Part shown: piece after piece, positions 59,040-64,000 of the stretch
Layout: each line of letters starts with the position of its first letter
Numbering within the stretch: the stretch's first letter is position 1
Assembly: GCA_963277665.1 (NCBI GenBank)
Contig: OY728121.1
Span: 961,284,097 to 961,348,096, forward strand
Source: Viscum album
Taxonomy: Eukaryota; Streptophyta; Magnoliopsida; Santalales; Viscaceae
Reading direction: 5' to 3'
Length of the DNA stretch: 64,000 nucleotides
Notes under the pieces: generated by a model
The model's input: only the letters and a program-made list of their open reading frames with translations
Databases searched by the model: none
Told to the model about the DNA's origin: nothing
Position numbers and translations under genes: made by a program

Positions 59040-59800
59040 ATTGTTGGATCTGAATCAACAGATTATACACAAGAGGGGGGTGAATTTTTTCTTTCTCAAT
59101 TTTTCAATAACTCTTCTCTTGAACGAGTTCTGTCCTTTATACTTTATTAGATTTGATCATGCAGCGGAATAAGTAAAAATTAAGAACACAAAGATTTATA
59201 TTGGTTCGGGGAACAGAAATTCCCTAGTCCACTCCACCAACGCTCTACTCCACGAGCTTGGTGATTTTCACTATCCGGTCCTCTTTTCCACAGACCAATT
59301 CACAACTGAGTACAGGCAGTTGACACCTTTACAATCCAAGGAAAAACAAAGCCTTCTGGTTCAAACATGGCCCTACACATCTTAGAATGAGAATCTAGTT
59401 ACTCAAGAATAAAATAATTTCAGAAAGAAATTTCCAGTTGATCTTCACAACTGCAACAAAATTCAATTGATAGTAGATGGATCGAAGTCTCTATAAATAT
59501 TGATCTTCAAGACAAAGCAGTTCTGAGTTGATCCAGTTGTAGTAGATATAGAGATATAGTTCACAACCTCTGCAGTATTCGATCCATAGAAGATATTCGA
59601 TTTAGAATAGGTGAATCTTCTATCAAGTTCCTTCTTCTTGAACAAACAGAGCTTTTACGCTCCTGTTGAATCAGTAGATCAATCGTGAATAGTTGCAATC
59701 TATATTTTCCACCTTTTTCAATAATAGATCAATCACATCCCCTTTTCTTCTTTTTTGGGTGTTTCAGAGAGAACATATATAATAAGACATATCTCCTGCA

Positions 59801-59808
59801 TATTTATA
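59801..59808 (-). promoter_or_regulatory. Candidate TATA box in the copia 5' LTR
   Basis: TATAAATA on the minus strand, downstream of the repeated motif cluster in the direction of transcription. A second TATATAT string lies nearby at about 59774-59783, so the exact box is uncertain. Confidence 0.4.
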
Positions 59809-60054
59809 TCCATAAAAGTCACCTTCCGATTCGCGATATTCAAAAATTTGAATTTACAGAGAAGTCGTAACTTCCCTTAAGACTCGGCATAAAAACATCC
59901 TTTTAATTCAATCTTAAATCCATTAATAAAACACGAATTCGAATCAGTCAAATTCATAATTTAAAAAAGACTTTAAATCCGGCTTGAAATCCGCCCAGAA
60001 ATCTGCTTACTGATCATTGTACATAAATATCGTCTGCCAAAAATTTTGACACCA

Positions 60055-60425
60055 AACGTAAGTTTGATGATGTGGCCTCCAGACGTAGGGTTAACAACGT
60101 AAGGCTGAACACAAACGTAAGGTTGATCATCCATACTTTTTCTTCAACACTCAAATGTACGGTAAAAGATCCATACTTTTACTTGATCCATACTTTTCCA
60201 AGAACGTATGGTTGTTCACAAAAGTAAGGTTGATGAACCACACTTTTGAGAAATAAACGTACCGCTTAGAATTTACGTACGGTTCTCCTTCCATACTTTG
60301 CTGATAACCAAAATGTAGGGTTCCTTCCTAATGTAAGGTTATTCTTCCATACTTTGCTGAAAACGTACGGTTGTTTAACCATACTTTTCCCTTATCTCAA
60401 AAAGTATACACTTTTCATCCTTACG
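60055..60425. repeat. Short-motif cluster in the copia 5' LTR
   Basis: More than ten imperfect copies of CGTAAGGTT or CGTACGGTT and CCATACTTTT alternate here. The reverse complement AAAAGTATGG is related to the CGTAYGG motif, so they form interleaved direct and inverted copies. The same cluster is at about 40165-40560. In the U3 part of an LTR this suggests regulatory sites. Confidence 0.65.
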
Positions 60426-60745
60426 CTACATTTATCCACGTAGGGTATGAACAGTGATTTCAGAACACTCTAAAACAAATTCCATGCTATACTCATCCAC
60501 GTAAGATGTGAACAGTGATTCCAGAATGTGCTAAAATAGATTCCACGCTAGGTAATAAATTCTCGTTATTTCAAGAGTAAAATAAATTAATAAACACCTG
60601 CAAAATACTAAATAAAATCATTAGAAAATAACTAAGGGTATTTGTGAGCATCAAAATTATCATAAAGTGGCAGAGTATTATTTTCAATAATCTCCCCTTT
60701 AAATAACATTAATACGTATTGTTGAAAACAATACTTTTCTCAACA

Positions 60746-60750
60746 GAACC
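60746..60750. repeat. Target site duplication of the copia element, right (GAACC)
   Basis: GAACC follows the LTR ending at 60745 and matches 39155-39159. Confidence 0.88.
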
Positions 60751-60814
60751 TTTTTTAAAAACACCAACAGTATGTCGAATGATGTGTCTGACCAATGATT
60801 CAAAATCTTAAAAT

Positions 60815-61294
60815 TCAACAACTCCACAATAAATGACAATTTATTGTAAGAAGTACATCAAGGATAGCATCATCAAGTGCATCATAAAACCTTCTCAAAT
60901 CACGATCTGCACCAGAGCGAAGATTTATCTCAACGGTCTCAATATTCTGGATGTCAATGCCTTCAGGATCCAACCCATGTATCATTTCAGTAAGCATTTC
61001 ATGCATTGGATCATTCATCCTTGCATCAACATCCATCTGAACTGCATCTGTATTTTGACAACGAATATATTCTTTTCCATGATGAGTCCAAGTCTTATAA
61101 TTTTTCAGAAATCCATTCAAGAATAGGTGCTCCCTCACAGTATCTCGTGTGAATTGATATCTGTTATCACATTTTCTACATGTACAACTAATATAGTCAC
61201 TTCCAAATCCTCTGGTGAAGTCTATAAACTGCATAATTCCATTGAAATATTCTCTAGACGTTTGATTTGGAAGATCAATCCAACTTTTATCCAT
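60815..61294 (-). pseudogene. CACTA-2 transposase, 5' part (Transposase-associated domain)
   Basis: Start ATG at 61294 (MDKSWIDLPNQTSREYF). A Transposase-associated domain follows with CTCRKCDNRYQFTRDTV, HLFLNGFLKNYKTWTHHG and then an acidic linker. The frame fails near 60830, but the alternate frame continues to the copia junction at 60750 and resumes on the far side at 39154 with the next tnp2 residues. This is the N-terminal, probably regulatory or zinc-binding part of the TNP2-type transposase. Confidence 0.85.
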
Positions 61295-61439
61295 AATAAG
61301 ATCTCTATAACAAACATTTACACAAGACTTATTACATTTTCATTTTTCATATAAAATATATTTAAAATAAATACTAATTAATTGTTTATGAACCATTTAT
61401 AAAATAATAATGTAAGTGTAAGCCCATGTCAAACCTGAT
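61295..61439. other. Short AT-rich segment upstream of the CACTA-2 transposase start
   Basis: About 145 AT-rich bases between the transposase ATG and the GC-rich block. On the minus strand a possible intron with an acceptor near 61300 (TCTTATTATGGATAAAAG context) could join the GC-rich leader to the coding exon; this is not certain. Confidence 0.35.
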
Positions 61440-62215
61440 TGTGCTACAAACCTGGAAGGGAGGGGAGCTGAAGGCAGTGCTGTAAGGGAGAGGAGAGGCA
61501 GTGGAGGGGATCTGGAGCCGGAGGCGGTGCGGCGAGGGAGGGGACTGGTGGCGGCGATGACAGGGAGCTGGAGGAGAGGTGGCGGTGAGGTGGCGACGGT
61601 ACAGCGAGGGTGGGATGACGAGGGAGGGTACTAAGGATAGGGGGAGCCAGAGTGGACGGGCGGCAGCGGCGAGGGGACGAGTAGGGGCCTTGCGGGGAGG
61701 AAGCGGACCAGGCGGTGATGGTGCAGCTAGGGAGAGGACGGTGAGGGAGGGGATGGGCGGCGGTGGTGCGGTGAGGGAGTGGATGAAGACGGAGGGGACG
61801 AGGGTTGGTGGGGTGCAGGGGGGTGTCTGGGGTGCATGGTGGGATTGCCAAGGGGGCGGAGGGCCGAGGGCGGATGGCGGTGGCCGAAGGGTAGAGGGGT
61901 CGGAGGCTGGAGGGCGGCCAAAGGCAGAGGAAGGCCGGAGGAGAGGAGGGCAGGGCGGAGGTCGGCCAGAGGGCATAAGTAGGAGGGCGGAGGCTGACAG
62001 GACGATGGGGGACGTCGGTGAGGGAGGGTGTGTGGCGACGGGGTAGGGTACGCGCCGATATGGGAGGGTGGCGAGGGAGGGAGCGCGGTGACGGGGGAGG
62101 GCGCACATTGAGGTGAGGGAGGAGGAGGGTTCGGGGGGGGGGGGGCGCCGAAGTCGCGAGGCTAGAGGTGGGAGTGTAGGGTTTGGGGGAGGGGGGCGTC
62201 GAAGCCCCCATTTTT
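61440..62215 (-). promoter_or_regulatory. GC-rich leader block of CACTA-2
   Basis: About 0.78 kb of sharply GC-rich, purine/pyrimidine-biased DNA between the right subterminal repeats and the transposase start. Long frames in several registers on both strands (up to 287 codons, Pro-rich or Gly/Arg-rich) are explained by composition, and none shows a domain. Position and composition parallel 25303-25690 and the GC-rich leader of maize Spm. A run of ten or more G bases lies near 62136-62146. Confidence 0.5.
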
Positions 62216-62227
62216 TGGGGAAAACCT

Positions 62228-62320
62228 TGTGACCGCTAGTGGCAGTCATTATTGGTTACCTATAGCGACCGCCAGTGGCGATCGCTATAGGTAAGGGGGC
62301 TCCAAAGCCCAATTTTCTAG
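62228..62320. repeat. CACTA-2 right subterminal repeats
   Basis: Several copies of the TAGCGACCGCCAGTGGCG motif and inverted variants, matching the left block at 27988-28290, directly before the right terminus. Confidence 0.82.
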
Positions 62321-62325
62321 TAGTG

Positions 62326-62328
62326 ATT
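62326..62328. repeat. Target site duplication of CACTA-2, right (ATT)
   Basis: ATT directly follows the right terminus CTAGTAGTG ending at 62325 and matches 27966-27968. Confidence 0.82.
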
Positions 62329-64000
62329 ATTGAACCACTATAATTCCTCCTCTTTTCCATCAATGGGAAGTTAAATTATCACCCTTGCATAAGTATCAAC
62401 ACCACCTTCACCTAGAAATGAAATTCATTTTCCACCACTATATTTCATGGTTGGTTATTAATATGGGTTTAATATTTATATTTTATATTTATGATATTAT
62501 TATTATTTTAAAACTATAATTTAATTTAGTGTTCCCTACTATAGTAAAATGGAGCTACTGTTTTCTTTATTTCATTATCATAATATCTAAGGAATAACAT
62601 CACAAATGAGAAAATAATTTAGTATTATTGGTAAAGTAGATATCTACATGATTCTCATATTATATTTTAAAAAAAATTGAAATTATTATTATTATTAGAA
62701 TAATACCATTATCTCTATATTAACCTTTCATATAAATCACTGCACACTTATTAGATCCCTATAGATGGAACAAATTAATTGTGAGCTCAAAATCCCATTA
62801 AGGGTCAAGTACAGTAAAAGCTATCATGAATCCATAAAAATAAAAAATATTTAAAGATAAATAAATGAACAAAAATGTTATTTAAATAAAATTACTATCA
62901 TAATAAGATAATTCATAACCAATGTGGAAATATAAAAAACTAAAACACATGATATTTATTCAATAAGATGATAATGAAATACATCATGAGGTAATATCCT
63001 AGTGAAATTATTTTGTCTAATAAGAAAACTGAATTCTCAATGATGGAAGTTATTAATTATTATGACTCATTTATTAGTAACATGATGCCTATAATTTCAA
63101 TATGGTTAACATGATATTTTAAAACTACTTGGTACAGACTCATACTTTTTTAGAAACTTAATTAAAACTATTGGGTATAAATTCATCTTATTTGGCCAAC
63201 TGATTTGTCTCATGAGACATATTGATGCTTCGATTAGTTATCAATAACCAGAACCAACCATTATATACATTTCCTAATATTCAATAAAATATTTTAAAAT
63301 AAATTTAATTCATGAAAAAATTTCCTTATTAATAAATATCTATATTTATTAAATGATAATTATTTATTTGTGTTTCACAAAAAAATCAAATAACATTCAA
63401 TAAAAACATCACATTTCAAAAAATTTGTACAGTTAAGAAAATAATTATATCTAATATACAATAATATTATTATTAAAATTAAATTAAATTTCCAATAAAT
63501 CATTATTACAAGAATGTGATTGTTTCAATAGAAAGTTAACAATCATAAAAGGAAAGTGATTTTGCACAATAATTTTTATCACTTGGTAATTTTCAAGTCA
63601 AAACCCCTGTGATGAAATTATACAAAGTGAAACTTTATATACCATGAATTATGAATAAATAATGATATTAAATGTTAAAGTGGATGTATGTGCAAGTCAT
63701 AAATGTTAATTGGTTCCTAATAACAAATAAGTCTCAATGTAATGTTAATTGAGGTGAAATCTCTTACCCTAATATTTTTTTTGGTTGATGGTTATTTAAA
63801 AGAAAATAAATTTGTTTTAAAAATGTTATTAACTTATTCCAAAAACATATTAATTTTTATAATATAATATTATCCGTTTATAACATTTTATCACCTTTTC
63901 ATTAATAATTCATCAATATTTTCATTTTTTATGGCGTTAATTGTATTCTTTTCCCATTCATGCTTTGTTATGAAAGTTATGGTTCTTGTGAATATTATAT
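62329..64000. other. AT-rich flanking DNA, no gene seen
   Basis: AT-rich sequence to the window end. No open frame of note, no domain, and no further transposon end that I can recognise. Confidence 0.6.

Larger units (their letters stand above)
39160..60745 (-). mobile_element. Sirevirus-type Ty1/copia retrotransposon, 21.6 kb including a nested gypsy
   Basis: LTRs at 39160-40803 and 59042-60745 begin TGTTGAG and end CCAACA on the minus strand, and the duplication GAACC flanks the element (39155-39159, 60746-60750). The minus-strand order is 5' LTR, primer site, gag with UBN2-like domain and zinc knuckles, protease, integrase, reverse transcriptase, RNase H, an additional long ORF, several polypurine tracts and 3' LTR. 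Integrase before reverse transcriptase defines copia. The extra ORF after pol and the repeated polypurine tracts are Sirevirus (SIRE1/Maximus) traits. Removing the nested gypsy (10.5 kb plus one duplication) leaves about 11.1 kb. Stops and frameshifts run throughout. Confidence 0.92.
59042..60745 (-). repeat. 5' LTR of the copia element (1.70 kb)
   Basis: Partner of 39160-40803. It has the same CGTAAGG / CCATACTTTT motif cluster (about 60055-60425) and a tandem duplication of about 60 bases (about 60430-60552) missing from the 3' LTR. A minus-strand TATAAATA at 59801-59808 is a candidate promoter. Confidence 0.92.
27969..62325 (-). mobile_element. CACTA-2: En/Spm-type DNA transposon, about 34.4 kb with nested insertions
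   Basis: The left end reads CACTACTAAAAATT and the reverse complement of the right end reads CACTACTAGAAAATT. The direct repeat ATT flanks the element (27966-27968 and 62326-62328). GCGACCGCC-type subterminal repeats occur at both ends. Its minus-strand genes encode a TNP2-type transposase and a Transposase_24-like protein. A 21.6-kb copia element, which itself contains a gypsy element, interrupts the transposase. Without that insertion the CACTA would be about 12.8 kb. It also carries a 342-bp satellite array and a G-rich minisatellite near its left end. Confidence 0.93.

Noticed and set aside
61386..62249. Pro-rich frame of 287 codons and overlapping Gly/Arg-rich frames at the right end of CACTA-2
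   Set aside because: Extreme GC composition keeps several frames open at once on both strands. No motif is seen and the location fits a leader region.

Overview
This is plant nuclear DNA from a repeat-rich, AT-rich part of an angiosperm genome. The evidence is nested CACTA (En/Spm-type) DNA transposons, a Sirevirus-type Ty1/copia element and a chromodomain Ty3/gypsy element, all with plant-type domains. I see no convincing single-copy host gene, rRNA, functional tRNA or CRISPR array. The CACTA ends (CACTACTACAAA and CACTACTAAAAA types) do not fix the species.

Layout. Positions 1-670 are AT-rich flank. CACTA-1 spans 671-25960, flanked by the direct repeat TAT, and its genes run on the minus strand. 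From right to left it holds a subterminal repeat block, a GC-rich leader block, a TNP2-type transposase gene (Transposase-associated domain, tnp2, DUF4218, DUF4216) and a second gene with an En/Spm Transposase_24-like region followed by an Ulp1 (C48) cysteine-protease-like domain. Its DUF4218 exon is split at 9286-20739 by a non-autonomous gypsy-related element with two 4.9-kb LTRs around 1.67 kb of internal DNA (target duplication TAATA). Positions 25961-27968 are AT-rich spacer.

CACTA-2 spans 27969-62325 (target duplication ATT), with its genes again on the minus strand. Its left part carries subterminal GCGACCGCC repeats, a 342-bp satellite array of about 13 copies (29073-33400), a G-rich minisatellite (33401-34005), a short Transposase_24-like gene (34436-35860) and most of a TNP2-type gene (36274-39154). 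That gene is cut by a Sirevirus-type copia element (39160-60745, target duplication GAACC). The copia is itself cut in its integrase region by a chromovirus-type gypsy element (46283-56789, target duplication ACTTA). The 5' part of the CACTA-2 transposase resumes at 60815-61294, followed by a GC-rich leader block and the right terminus. Positions 62326-64000 are AT-rich flank.

How the parts relate. In each CACTA element the TNP2-type protein would be the catalytic transposase, and the second gene would supply a TNPA-like protein acting on the subterminal repeats. Every coding region I examined carries stops or frameshifts, so all elements look non-functional today, although the binding sites, LTRs and target duplications are still clear. 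The nesting gives a relative order: CACTA-2, then the copia, then the chromovirus; and CACTA-1, then the long-LTR element. Most domain calls come from reading conceptual translations and recognising family motifs, without database searches.
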